Part shown: positions 1 to 12,900 of the stretch, one piece after another
Numbering within the stretch: the stretch's first letter is position 1
How the letters are laid out: each line of letters begins with the position of its first letter
DNA from: Tribonema minus
Taxonomy: Eukaryota > Sar > Xanthophyceae > Tribonematales > Tribonemataceae
Assembly: GCA_017506865.1 (NCBI GenBank)
Contig: JAFCMP010000368.1
Location: forward strand, 806,001 to 870,000
Length of the DNA stretch: 64,000 nucleotides
Reading direction: 5' to 3'
Position numbers and translations under genes: made by a program
Notes under the pieces: generated by a model
The model's input: the letters and a program-made list of their open reading frames with translations, nothing else
Databases searched by the model: none
What the model was told of the DNA's origin: nothing

Positions 1-884
1 TTAGGGCGCAGCGTCACAAGATCTTCACCTCCTAACCCCAACCCTAACTCTGGGGAGTTCAAGGAACCGTAGTGTAGAGAGAGGCACAGCGAGAGGCACC
101 ATGGCGGTGGCGCTGCACAGCACTGTGACTGCTCACGATTACTGCTCACGACATACGCGGGCTTCTTGCACCGCATGTGTCAGGGTTGGATCTGGACCTG
201 AACTACTTCAAGCGCAGGTGTCTTAATGTCCTAATTTCGCATCTGCGACTCTCGCGCGCGCACCCTAACCCTAACACGCAGGTGTCCCAATTTCCACGAG
301 CTCATTCGCGTTGCGTCTTTCGTGTCCGAATCCTGTCCCTCACCCTTATCCGACAGTCAGCCCATCTACCCTAAACTAACCTGACTGACTGACCCTCGAG
401 CAGCCCCGACTGATTCTCAACTAGCCCTAATCCCGAGCTTAGGGTTAGGGTTAGGGTTAGGGTTAGCTGCCAACCACGCAGGGTCCACGCGGGTCACAAG
501 TTCAGGCTGAACCTGTACTTTGGCCCAAGTCAACTAGCCATACGCAACACCTCACCATTGGTTCCGTCAGGACTTTCCGAGGTGCTTTTGTCGCGGACGC
601 AGCCAACCTTAACCCTTTCGTTAACCCTAACCCTAACCCTATTCCCGCACATGGTGCTGTCCCGCCGACTATCCAGGGTCACAAGTTCAGGCTGAACAAC
701 TACCAATCAGGTCGCCAAACTCTGAATTTGCCCTAACTGACTCTCAACCGTCCCTTGCGCTGAACTTGCGCACCAGACTGCAACGCATGTAGCCCCAACT
801 GACTTCCAAGTAGCGTGCAAGCGCCTGTGGGAGCTTCTGGAGCATACCTCAACCCGAGCTTGCATGGTGCTGCCGTCTTTGCAG
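1..884 (+). repeat. 5' flank or intron with telomere-like tracts and copies of protease exon 1 start
   Basis: No complete exon is seen. The stretch holds interstitial telomere-type tracts (TTAGGG at about 439-466, CCCTAA at about 620-642) and two partial copies of the start of the first recognised protease exon (about 488-515 and 672-697, both reading GGGTCACAAGTTCAGGCTGA). It is probably the intron preceding that exon, so the protease start codon lies off the left edge. Confidence 0.55.
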
Positions 885-991
885 GGTCACAAGTTCAGAC
901 TGGACCTGATGGAGCTGGCCAAGCGCGATGCTGACGGCACGTGCACGGCTGCGCTGGTGGCGTACGTGTCACTGCAACCCCACGTCTACAG
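885..991 (+). CDS. S8 protease exon 1 (first seen)
   Basis: TTTGCAG acceptor and AG/GTGAGG donor; begins GHKFRLDLMELAKRD and ends phase 2. It is part of the N-terminal propeptide-like region before the catalytic domain. Partial copies lie on both sides. Confidence 0.7.
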
Positions 992-3900
992 GTGAGGCAG
1001 TGCTCTGCTGGTGTCACTAACAGAGCTGGTCTAGTTTCCAGAAGCGGACCGCGCGTGCTCGCGGCTGCGCTGGTGGCGTCCATGTCACTGCAACCCTACG
1101 TCTACAGGTGACGCAGCACTCCGTTAACAAGAGTGCTCTGGTTTCTGAAGCTGCACAGCGCTTCGCAAAGGCGTACGTGTCGCTGCGACCCCACGTCTGC
1201 AGGTGACATACTCCAATGAGAATGTTATATTTGCTGGAACTGCAGCGGCACCCGGTGTTCAAACGAGCACCTTCCTCGTGAATTGCGGAATGCGCACATG
1301 CTGCTGCCTAACCCTAACCCTAGCCCTAGGGTTCAGCGCGCCGCCGGAATAATCGTTGATCTCTGTTTCTGCCACACGAGGTTAGGGTAGGGTTAGGGTT
1401 ACACTTCTGAGTCTCCAAATTCGGTTGGACCCCTCACTCTTTCGAAAGAGCATGTCACTCTGTTGCCGTTTGCAAACGTCCATTTTTTCAAAGCTTCGGC
1501 TTCAAGAACTGACATGGGCGCATAAGTGCAACGGTGCGACGGCGCTCGTTCAGCTGCTGTTCAGTCTTGTTGCATGCATCTGCTCTGTATATACGAGACC
1601 TGGCATGGGTGCAGTTAGTCGCGCATCAGTTTTGGGGGCGCTGTGCCTGCGCACCCCAGTCTTGTGACATTATCGATGCATCTGTTAATAAAATTGTGCT
1701 AGTTTCTGGAACTGCACAGCGCTCCGCACCTGTACCCCTAGTGTGCCTTTTTGCAAGCAACACCTTGTACTCAGGGTTAGGTGCTGCGGTTCGTGCTATG
1801 CAGTGCGTTATCGCAGACTTTGAGGGTTGAAGTTAGGGTTAGGGTCAGGGCTGACTCACTCCATGCTCACATGCTACATATCCCTGGCTGGAGGCGGTTC
1901 GAGCTTTGCAGTACGTCAACGCAGCCTACGAGGGCATTTTGATGAATAAGGTAAGGGTCAGGGTTGGCTCACTGCGCACTACATACTTACATACCCTTGG
2001 GGTTAACTCACTCGTGTTCATACCTACATTTTCCCCAGACTGGGGGTTAGGATTGGGGTTAGGGTACACTCACTTCGTGCTGCTCATTCCCATGTACCCC
2101 AGGCTGAAAAGCAGGGTTAGGGCTAGGGTTAGCTCTCTCTGTGCTCATGCCTACGTACCCAGGCTGGAGGCGCAGCACAGGGCCATCCTGTTCAACAACC
2201 GTGACGCCGTCATTAGGGTTAGGGTCAGGGTGAACTCACTCTGTACTCATCCTAACGTACCCTGAGGTTTAGGGTTAAGGTTAACTCACTCGCGCTTACG
2301 CCTACATGCGCCAGCCTGGAGGTTTTGGGTAGGTTGGTTGTTACGGTTATTTCACTCCGTGCTCATAACTACGTACCCCAGGCTGGAGGCGCAGCACAGG
2401 GCCATCCTGCTCAACAACCGCGACGCCGACTGGGTGGCGCAGCCGGGACGCTAGGGTTAGGGTTAGGGTTAACTCACTCTGCGCTCAAACCTACATACCG
2501 CTGGTGAGGGTTAGCTTTAGAGTTAACTCACTCTGTGCTCATACCTACATACCCCCAGGCTGGAGGCGCAGCACAGGGCCATCCTGTTCAACAACCGCGA
2601 CGCCGACTGGGTGGCGCAGTCAGGGAGCCTCAACCTGTGGCCCATGTGGAGCGCTGGCATCCTGGGCGCTGGCGAGGTCATTGGCATGGCGGACAGCGGT
2701 GCGTCACTCTTATTGCAAAATTTCATGTTGAAGAAAAGTGAACACTATACCTTCTAGTCCAAGTATACGCCCAAATGGAGCGCTGGCATCTTCGGCACCA
2801 GCGAGGTCATTGGCATGGCAGACAGCGGTTCGTCACTTTATTGCAAAACCTCAAGTTGAAGTCAATTGTGAAAATTAAGTTCAAGTGTGCGGCCATGTTG
2901 ACCGCTGGTGTCCACATGCTTGTACATGTGCGTGGGGGGATATCTCCAACGTGCCATGCTGCACAGTGCTTGGCGACTTTCTCAGTAACAGTATCGGCAA
3001 TGTTCTTCGCTGCTGCCGCCGCTGCTGCCGCAGGCGTGGATTCGCCGGTGGTAAGTATGTAGTACATACACGTACATGAGTGTGGGGTAATATTGATGTA
3101 CCGCGCTGCATATATATAAGTACGCTCTTGGTAACATACTCAGTAATGCCCTCAGTGAGTAACGTTATGGGTAGCGTTTTACTTCGATGTAAGTAACGTT
3201 CTTCGCTGCTGTCGCCGCTGCTGCCGCAGGCGTGGATCGCCGCCACTGCTCGTTCTACGACAGCGACGGCATCATCGTCAAGGCCAGCGCGTGGAACGCG
3301 CCCGTGACCGACAACACGCGCAGAAAGGTGACAGCGCTCAGTAAACGCGCTGCTTGTGTTACTTTCAAATTTGGCGAGTCCTGCGTACATACCTTGAAAG
3401 GCAGCAAGCACGCTTTGAGTACGCGGCAGGTGACAGCGCTCAGCAAAGGTGGCTCACTATCTTACTTTGTCTCTTTAGTGGATCTCGCATTGATGATGGG
3501 TTCGGGTTAGCTAGCCCTAACCCTATTACTAAACGTGGTCAAGGCCAGCGCGTGGAACGCGCCCGTAATTGACAACACGCGCAGAAAGGTGACAGCGCTT
3601 CAGCAAATGTAGCTCGTTTTACTTTGTCTCTTTAGTGGATCCCGCATTGATGATGGGTTCGGGTTAGCTAGCCCCATTACTAACCGTGGTCAAGGCGAGC
3701 GCGTGGAACGCGCCCGTAACCGACAACACGCGCAGAAAAGTGACAGCGCTCAGCAACTGCGGCTCACTTGTTCACCTAAATGGTAGTGGATCATGCACGT
3801 GAATCATAGAGCCCCTGCTTGCCTGGAGTACATTGCAATTGTGGCAGGCAATAATGTACTGACGCGTGTGATTGCTCAGCGCGTGATTTCTCAATCTGCT

Positions 3901-6900
3901 CCTTGACAGATCATCCAGTACATTGCTTACGTGGACAGTGAGGATGAGAAGAATGGGCACGGCACACACGTCGCGGGCACGCTAGTCGGCGCCAGGGACG
4001 GCACGACAGCCGGCAGCACCATCACTGATGGCCAGGCGTTTGAAGGTATGTATAACAGCATATTCTACCATGAATGTGTCTTGATGGACGCTCTCTAATC
4101 CTCCTGGACGTATCGTATGCTGCCGAATGCAGTTGAGCTGCAGTGCGCGGTGTACATTCAAGAATCATCAACGTGCTTCAAATGCGCTTGTTTGAAGCAT
4201 CGGCAGAATATGTGCGTGCATGCCAGCCGGCGCCAAGGGACGGCACGACAGCTGGCAGCACCATCACTGATGGCCAGGCGTTTGATGGTAAATCAGTCTG
4301 CGGCCGATGCTGCGTGCTTTTCAATCATTTGTGACCAAGTAACTGTGCATACTAAGCCTAATCTCATTCGCCTCAAATACTAAGCCTACATCTCGTTCAC
4401 CGTTGTGACTCGCAGGCAAGATCACGGTGTTTGATTTTGGCGCCAGCGACGGCACCGACAGCCTGTCGGTCCCGGGCGACGTGCAGACGATGCTGCTGGC
4501 GCCGTCTTACAACGCCGGCGCACGCGTGCACAGCAACTCGTGGGGCACGCAGTCGGTGCAATACCAGGCAAGTTAAAGTATGTACTTGAAGTATGATGCT
4601 GCGGGCACCATCGTATGCGGCGGGCGCGCGCATGCACAGCAACTTGTGGGGCACGCAGTCGGTGCAGTACCAGGCAAGTTGAAGTTGGGACTTGAGCGGT
4701 GTATGATGCTGCTGGCGCCTTCGTCGGCCGACGCAGCACCAGGTGAGTTGAAGTATAATCTTAAGTATGTATGATGCTGCTGGCGCCTCTCGTACGCGGC
4801 CGGCGCGCGCGTGCGCAGCAAATCATGGGGCACGCAGTCCATGCAGTACCAGGCAAGATGAAGTATGGACGTCAAGTTGAAGGATGTTTTTGAAGTATGT
4901 ACGATACTGCTGCTGGCACCGTCTTCCCCCTCAGGCGCGTGCGTGCACAGCACGTCGGCCCTGAAAATGAAATTTAACCCTAACCCTAACCTAACCCTAA
5001 CCCTAACCCTCTGTCTCCTCACGAGCGCGCAGCAATTTCACGTTGAGATGGACTTGGGTTAGGGTAGGGTTAGGGATAGGGTAAGGGTCAGTCTGTCAGC
5101 GGCACATGAAGTTGTTGACCACAGCCGGCAACTGCTGCGACGTCTTCAATGACTCCTCGGCCCTGAACGTCACCTACAATTCCTTTGTCCCTTCATGTGC
5201 GTGCAGCAAATCGACGTCGAGATGGATACGTACGTGAACGACCACCAGCAAATATCGTTTTTTTACTTGACTTACCTCATACTTGAAGTGTGACCATGTG
5301 GCAATGTCTCCGATACGCCCCCTTGACCCTGAACGTAACCTATAACTTCTCGTCTCCTCACGAGCGTGCAGCAAACCGATGTTGAGATGGACACATCCAT
5401 CAACGACCACCAGCAGATATCGTATTGGTCACTGTACTTACTTGATACTCGAAGTACGCCCACGGCTAGCATCCGCGGCGATGTCTCCAACGCCTCATTA
5501 ACCTGAACGTAACCTATGAATTCTCTGTGTCCTCACGCGCGCTTTACTTACTTAATACTCGAAGTACGCCCACGGCTAGCATCTGCGGCGATGCCTCCAA
5601 CGCCTCATTAACCTGGACGTAACCTATGAATTCTCTGTGTCCTCACGCGAGCGCAGCAAATCGACGTCGAGATGGACACGTACGTCAACGACCACCAGCA
5701 GATGCTGATCGTCATCGCTGCCGGCAATTGCGGCGACGTCTCCAACACCTCCCTCGATTGCGGTCCCGAGTTCACGGGACCGAACTCCCCATCCGTCTTT
5801 TCACCGGCTCAGGTCAGGGTTAGGGGTAGGGTTAGGGTTAGGGTTGGGGGTAGGGGGTTAGGGTTGAATGTAGGGCTAGGGGTAGGGGTAGGTCCACCTC
5901 CCTCGACTGCGGTCCCGAGTTCACGGGACCGAACTCCCCATCTGTCTTTTCACCGGCTCAGGTCAGGGTTAGGGGTAGGGTTAGGGTTAGGGTGGGGGGT
6001 AGGGGGTTAGGGTTTAATGTAGGGCTAGGGTTAGGGTTAGGTCCGTGTCCCTCGACTGTGGTCCCGACTTCACGGGACCGAACTCCCTATCCGTCCTCTC
6101 ACCGGCTCAGGTTAGCATTAGGGTCAGGGGTGGAGTGAGGGTTAGGATTGGGACTAGTTGAGGCTAGGGTTCAAATGTAGGGCTAGGGTCACGATTAGGG
6201 CCAGCTCCCTCGACTGCGGTTCAGAGTTTGCAGGATTCCACTCTCCATTCGACTTCTCCAAAGCTCAGGAATGCATAGCACAAGGTCTAGGGTTGACCTA
6301 GGGCTTTCTTAGTTAGGGTTCAGGCTAGGCCTTAGAATGAGGGTGATAGGATCGGGCTCAGTCGGGTTAGGGTTGGGGTTAGGGCTATGGTCACGTCCCT
6401 CCACTGCGGCCCCAAGCTCACGGGCTCTAGCCCTTCATATCCTCAGCTAGGGTTGCCTAACTCCGACTCTAGCCCCTCTCGCTGGTTCAGATTTGTGTAG
6501 GATGAGGGCTAGAGTTTGGAGTGAGGGCTAGGGTCGGGGCTGAGTTGAGGATGCAGAGATTGGGGCCAAAGTTAGGGCTAGGGGGTAGGGTCAGGGTTAG
6601 GGTTAGCGCTACACATCTGCCTCCGCATTCTCTGCAATTAGCATGTGCATCAACGACAGTGCTTACGGCTGAGGTCTGGGGGTAGGTAGGCTATCGGGGA
6701 CGCGTGAGCGCTACTGCTCACTGGCGGTTCTATGTCGTGTGTGGGGTGCGGTTGCCTTGCCTTGAGGTTACTTGCTGAATCTTTGTGACCTCGTCAATGT
6801 ATGCACACTCCCAGTTATGAGTGCATCTGCCGACCAATGGTGGATGTCAAGCGTCGCGGGAGTATTGCTACTTGCGTGAGCATTGCTCCTGCACCCGCCT

Positions 6901-9900
6901 TCCCTAACTGCTGCACGCCTGTGCATGAATGGCACTGCAGAACCCTAGCAGTAAGGTGGTGGCACCGCTACGTACTTACCCATCCTGGTGGAACCCCCCT
7001 CCCCTTTGCCTCAGTGTAGTCGTCAGTTAGGGTCAGGGGTTGCGGCTGACATGGTTGGTGTTGCGCTCAGGAGAACAAGGGTTTCAGGGCTGGGGTTAAC
7101 GCTAGGGCTGACGTGGTTAAGCATTAGGATTAGGTGTTGCAGTCAGGAGAAAGGTTTTAGTAGGGCTGGCGTGGAGGTAAGGGTGGGGGTATCAATCATA
7201 GGCAGGCTGCGAATTTTTCTTACTGTAAGCTCTGCATGAGTGTCGTATATACCTACCCAAGCTGTCGTTGAGACTCTCGCTGCTCCGGTGGAGATGGTCA
7301 GTATCGCAATCTGCGGGATTGGTGCACGAATGCCCTTGTATGCATACGCCCAGCACATATGCCAAGCACGTGCATGCTGCGAGGTTATAGACTATCAGCC
7401 TTGGCATGAAGTTTGCTACATACCTACCCAAGCTGTCGTGGGGACTCTCTGCTGCTGTGGCAGTATTGCTTAGGTTTAGGCCCAGGGTTAGGGCTAGGCG
7501 TGGTTGGTGTTAACGTCAGGAGCAGGGTGAGGGTTGGGGTCAGGGTCTTGGCTCATCGATGGCTGCATCCGCTGTTGCCGTGCGCTTCTTTTTTCTGTTT
7601 GCAGGCGAAGAACGTCGTTGCAGTGGGCGCGAGCTACAACTACCCCAACAATGTGGACGGCGGCGACATCAACACGGTCAGTAATCAATACCTACCTACC
7701 CCTATTCACAGTTTATTATGCCTACCTGCGCGAGCTACAACTACTTCAACAAATGTGGACGGGCGGCAACTTCAATACGATCACTATCAATTTCCTGACT
7801 GATACCTGCGTATCAACACAGCCAGTAACCAATATCTTGAGTTTTTCTCCCCTATCAGTTATAACCGATACCTTATAACCGATACATGCATACCTCAACA
7901 TGGTGAACCATTTACATACCTAGCTCAACCACCGACGTCATACTTGTTTGCTGCCTTGACCCTGTGGGTGACCAGTACCTACGTACCCCTATTTATAGGT
8001 TGTACCGATCCCAACATAGTGAACGACCACAGGGTCAGTTACATGCCTAGTCGCTCTCAACTACGTCCAAGCTGTTGAGCTGCCTTGAGCGGAGCGACAT
8101 TTTTGCTGTTGCTTCTGCCGCCCCTCTTGTTGCCTTGTTGACAAACACATATCGCGTTCTTCAGAGCGAGAGCGGCCTTGAGAGCAGCATGTTTGCTGTC
8201 GCTTATTTCGCCAGCACCCTTCGTTGGTTGCCTTGTATATTATCACAGATCGGTTTCTTCAGTCGGAAAGCTGCCATGAGAGCAGCACATTCAACGCTGC
8301 TTATTCCGCTGCCCCCTCTCATTGATTGCCTTGTTGATCAACACACATCGCTTTGTCAGTGCAAGAGCTGCCTTGAGAGCAGCTCATTCTCTGTTGCTTA
8401 TTCCGTCGGCCCCTCTCGTTGATTGCCTTGTGAACATAGGTAGATAGATTAGATAGATCATGTTTTTTGAGTACGAGAGCTATGCGTCGTTGCTTATTTC
8501 GCTGGCGCCTTGTTGACAAATGCAGATCGCTTTCTTCAGTGCTAGGGGGCCCACGGTAGACGGCCGCATCAAGCCGGACGTGGTGGGCCCCGGCTACTCC
8601 CTGGTGAGTCGAGTCAAAGAGTCATTGACTGATGAATCATCAAGTCATCAAGCCTGGATCTCAAGCTACACTTGGGATGCGCCACCTGCTGCATGCACCT
8701 CCCTTAGGATTGTCTTAGTGTGCGCAGTAGTGTGTTTTGATAGCATTGAGTGATATTTGATGGGCCGTGGCTACTCCCTGGTGAGTCGAGTCATAAATTC
8801 AACGATTGACCAGACATTGAGTCAATGAGCCTTCAACCTGTATTTTTAAGGTACACTTGGGAAGCGTAATCTGCTGCATGCACTTCCCTTGGGATTGTCT
8901 TGGTGCGATCGGGAGGGATGTTTTTGATGGCATTCAGTGGAATGGTGGCCCCAGGCTACTCCCTGGTGAGTTGAGTTATAGTGTCTTCTGACTGATGAGT
9001 CATCGAGTCATCAGCAGATATATTTGCGGGAACCTGTTGGCGCCTGGTCTGATGTGAGAGCCAACGTGTGAGCTGCAGCAGCAACGCTCAGGGGAGCGAC
9101 CGATTTGCCAGGCTGATGCGGCAGTGGTTGATTGCTCATTGCTGAGCGCTGCAGTTTTTTTTTTCGGTTTTGCTCGCAGACGTCCGCAAGCGCCAACACG
9201 CCATATTTCTGCAGCAGTGCTCACTTTGTTGGATTTGCTGATGGCTGAGCGCTGCTGCTGTTTGCTTTGCGTGCAGACGTCCGCAAAGCGCCAACGCCCT
9301 AGTTTCGTGCAGCAGTGCTCAATTTTGTTGAATGTGTTTGGTGGCTGAGCGCTGCTGCTGTTCTGCTCTGCGCGCAGACGTCTGCGAGCGCCAACACGCC
9401 GGGCGGAGGGCCAAGCTGCGCCTCGGCCTCCAGGTGCGCACAGTGTTGAACTTGAAGTACTTTGTTGAAGTTGAACCTTGAAGTACATTGCTTGAAGTTC
9501 TTACGTGTACTGCCAGGACCAGACCGTAAGCGGGCTGTGCATTCCTGAGACTCAAAGGACTTGGAAGTTTGCTTGAATTACTTGAAAGTACTTCGCTTGA
9601 AGTACTTGACAGTATATGTACCGCCATAGCCAGTGCGTGAGCAGGCTGTCCATTCCTTCGACGCATGCTGCCGTCGATGGCGGCGCGTGTAGTGGCAGCA
9701 AGTGGTAGGGTTCGGGTTGCGGGCAGTGGTGGGGGTATGTACGGCCTTGACTGCTGAGAGCAAGTTCCTTGTATTTCTGACCGCGAGCCGTGCGGCCGCA
9801 GGCAGGGACCATCAATGGCAATGCCCAGAGTCGAAGCGAGCATCCGTGTGAAGATTACGCTTAGGGTTGATGTTGGATTTAGGGGCACATTAAGGTGCAC

Positions 9901-12900
9901 ACTGCTGCCACCAGGCCGCGAGCGCAAGCTCAGCCTTATTCCATTTCAAACGTAAACCTCCTCCTCGCTGTTGTGACGCACGTTGTCGTCATTGCAGGCA
10001 GGGGACGTCAATGGCAACGCCCGTGGTGGCGGCGAGCGCGGCGCTGGTCAGGCAGTACTTCAGGGAGGGATGGTGAGAAACTCACAATGTGATGTCAACC
10101 TTGAGGTTGCTGGTGAGGAAGTTCACAATGTGAACTTGAACTTGAAGTTGCTGTGCATGTTGTCGCAAAAGTGGTGGCAGCGAGCGCGGCGCTCGTCAGT
10201 ACTTCAGGGAGGGCTGGTGAGAAACTTCACAATCTAATGGTACACTCGACCTTGAAGTTGCTGCGTATGTTTTCGCAAAAACGTGGTGGCCGCAAGCGCA
10301 GCGCTGGTCAGGCAGTATTCCAGGGAGGGCTGGTGAGAAAGTCCACAGTGCAATGTTGAACTTGCATTGAAGTGACTGTGCATGTTATTGCGAAAATGTG
10401 GCCGCTGCGAGCGCGGCGCTGGTCAGGCTGGAGGGCTGGTGAGAAACTTCACGATGTGGTGTTGGAACTTGAAGTTGCTGGTGAGAAAGTTCACAATGAG
10501 ATGTTGACCTTGTGCATGTTGTCGCAAGATGCGGTGGTCGCAAGCGTGGCGCTGGTCAGGCAGTACTTCAGGGAGGGCTGGTAAGACACTTAGTAATGCA
10601 ATATGAAGGTGCGGGGCTGAGCTTCAACTTCATGCGTGTGGGGCTCAACTTCAATTTCATGTGTGTGCAGGTACAACAGCGGCGGCCAGGCCGCGGACGA
10701 GGAGAACTTTGGCTTTCTGCCGAGCGCAGCGCTGCTCAAGGCAGTGCTCGTCAACTCCGCGCACGCCGTCAACAACGTCGAGCAAAAGCCCGCCAATGCG
10801 CGGCGCTCGCTGCTTGAGGTGAGCTAGCGTGTGCGCACCCCTGCTTGGAGTCGTTGCGTGATCTACTTGGTCAGATCAAGCGACAACAGAATAGTAGCAG
10901 CAGTGCTCGTCAACTCCGCGCACGCCGTCAACAACGTTGAACAGAAGCCCGCCAACGCGCGGCGCTCGCTGCTCAAAGTGAGCTACCGGTCGCGCTCTGC
11001 GATAACTATCATATCGTGAGTCCTTGTGCTTGAAGTGCATCTTACTTAGGCAGATCAAGGGACAGATTACGGGCAACAGCAGTGCTCGTCAACTCTGCAC
11101 ACGCACACGCCGTCAACAATGTCGAGTGGAAGCCCGCCAACGCGCGGCGCTCGCTGCTCGAGGTGCGCTAGCGTTTGAGCTCTGCTGTTGTGAGCCCTTG
11201 TACTTGGAAGTCTGATAAGTTTTGTGGTAAGAGTTCTTTTGGTCAAGCGACGAACACGGCAGCAGCAGTGCTCAGATGCTCGCCGACGTGCGGCTCTCGC
11301 TGCTCGAGGCGAGCTAGCGATTGCGCACCGCTATTGTGAGTTCTTGTGCTTCAAGTATGATTCATCTTGGTCAAAAGTGAAGCGAAAAAGAATGGTAGCA
11401 GCAGTGCTCGTCAACTCTGCGCACGCAGGCAACAGCGTCAAACAAAAGCACGGCAACGCGCGGCGCTCGCTCCTCGAGGTGATCTGGCAGAATAATAATT
11501 GTTTACACTTGAACTATGCAAGTCTCATAGTCTAATCCGAAAAAAGGAAAATCAGCAGTGCTCGTCGACTCCAGGCGAGCCACCGCGCAGCGACGTGGCA
11601 TCTGAGCTTTGATGCCTCTTCTCATCACATATGTTTTGCGCAAACAAATTTAGTGTATGTTTTTCGAAGTGGGTGAAGTGTGCATCAAAATAGGTGTGAT
11701 GCAAAGCACAATTACGTGCGGTTTGTGGACCTTTCAGCGTTCACTCAATGGCGCTGCCGCAGCGTCAGAGTCAGAGTCGGAGTCGGAGGTGGCATCGGAG
11801 CGCTGACGCCTTGACTTCTGCAACGACTTCTTTTGTCGCGTTGTTTCTCGCAAATGGTGGTGTTGTGTTTTAACAGCGGATGAAGTGTCTCTTCAGAAAG
11901 ACTCAGCGCAGAGCCCTTTTGCGTGCGGTTTGTGGAACTTCCGGCGTTGAATCAGTCATGGCCGCTGCTGCTTTGCGTTGCAGCACACGTAACACACTTG
12001 CGATCAGCCTGCGTGTCCCTCACCCGCAGCCCTGAGGCAAAACAGCAGATGCCATCGCCGACATTGAATTCCTGCGGTGCAAGTTTGTGTGGTGTGCCTG
12101 CCATATTTGGCTTCATGTCATGACTGCCCCCTGGTATCAGGGCTATCGTCAGAGCTAGCCCAACTCCATCACTGGCCTCACCAGAAGCAGATGCCATCGC
12201 TGACACTGAACTCACTCGTGGAACTGTCACGCGTCTGCTTTGTAAAGAAGGGTCACAAAGGAGGCCGCGGCTCGTGTGCAAGGCTGCGTCTCCTGTGTGT
12301 TCCTGGCATGTGCAGCAACTACTTGAAGAGCCTGGATTCACTCGTAGTGCTGCTGCTACGCAGCGCGCGCGCTCACCGAGATGCGTAGCGACGTGCCTTG
12401 ACAAACACCTATGATTGGAGTTAGCGTTAGAGTTGGCTTGAACCTCACCCTGGCCTCACGAGAAATAGGAGTGCTATCAACAGACGCTTGACTTGCGGTA
12501 CTGTCACAATGTCTGTTTTCGCCGCGCAGCGCGCACTCAGCGGAGACGTCGCACAGGCTTTCGGCATTGGCTCGTACGGTGAGAGTCACTTCAAAGTATA
12601 CTTGAAGTATTACACCAGCTTCGGGTGCCCTATGTGGAGACACATTTCTCAATACATACTTGAAGTTTGTTACTACAGGGCGTAATAGTCAGCCACATAC
12701 ACCACAAGCATGTGGCATTCGAAGTTGGGCATCTAATCTTACGGTGAGACGGCGCCGCCAAACACCGTGAGTCGATACTGCAAACTGCAGTTGCGCAGCG
12801 ATGAAGGAGACACTTTCAAGTCACAAGTATTTACACACCGGAGGAATGTACTTCAACCGCGTAGTTTAGCGCATCGGCTCTTAGGGTGAGACAACCTTCA

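Noticed and set aside
439..466. TTAGGG tract near the left edge as a chromosome end
   Set aside because: The tract is short and flanked by ordinary sequence; similar tracts occur throughout the window, so it is interstitial.
885..991. Treating 101-103 ATG upstream as the protease start
   Set aside because: The short reading from that ATG ends quickly and has no splice junction in phase with exon 1; the start is more likely outside the window.
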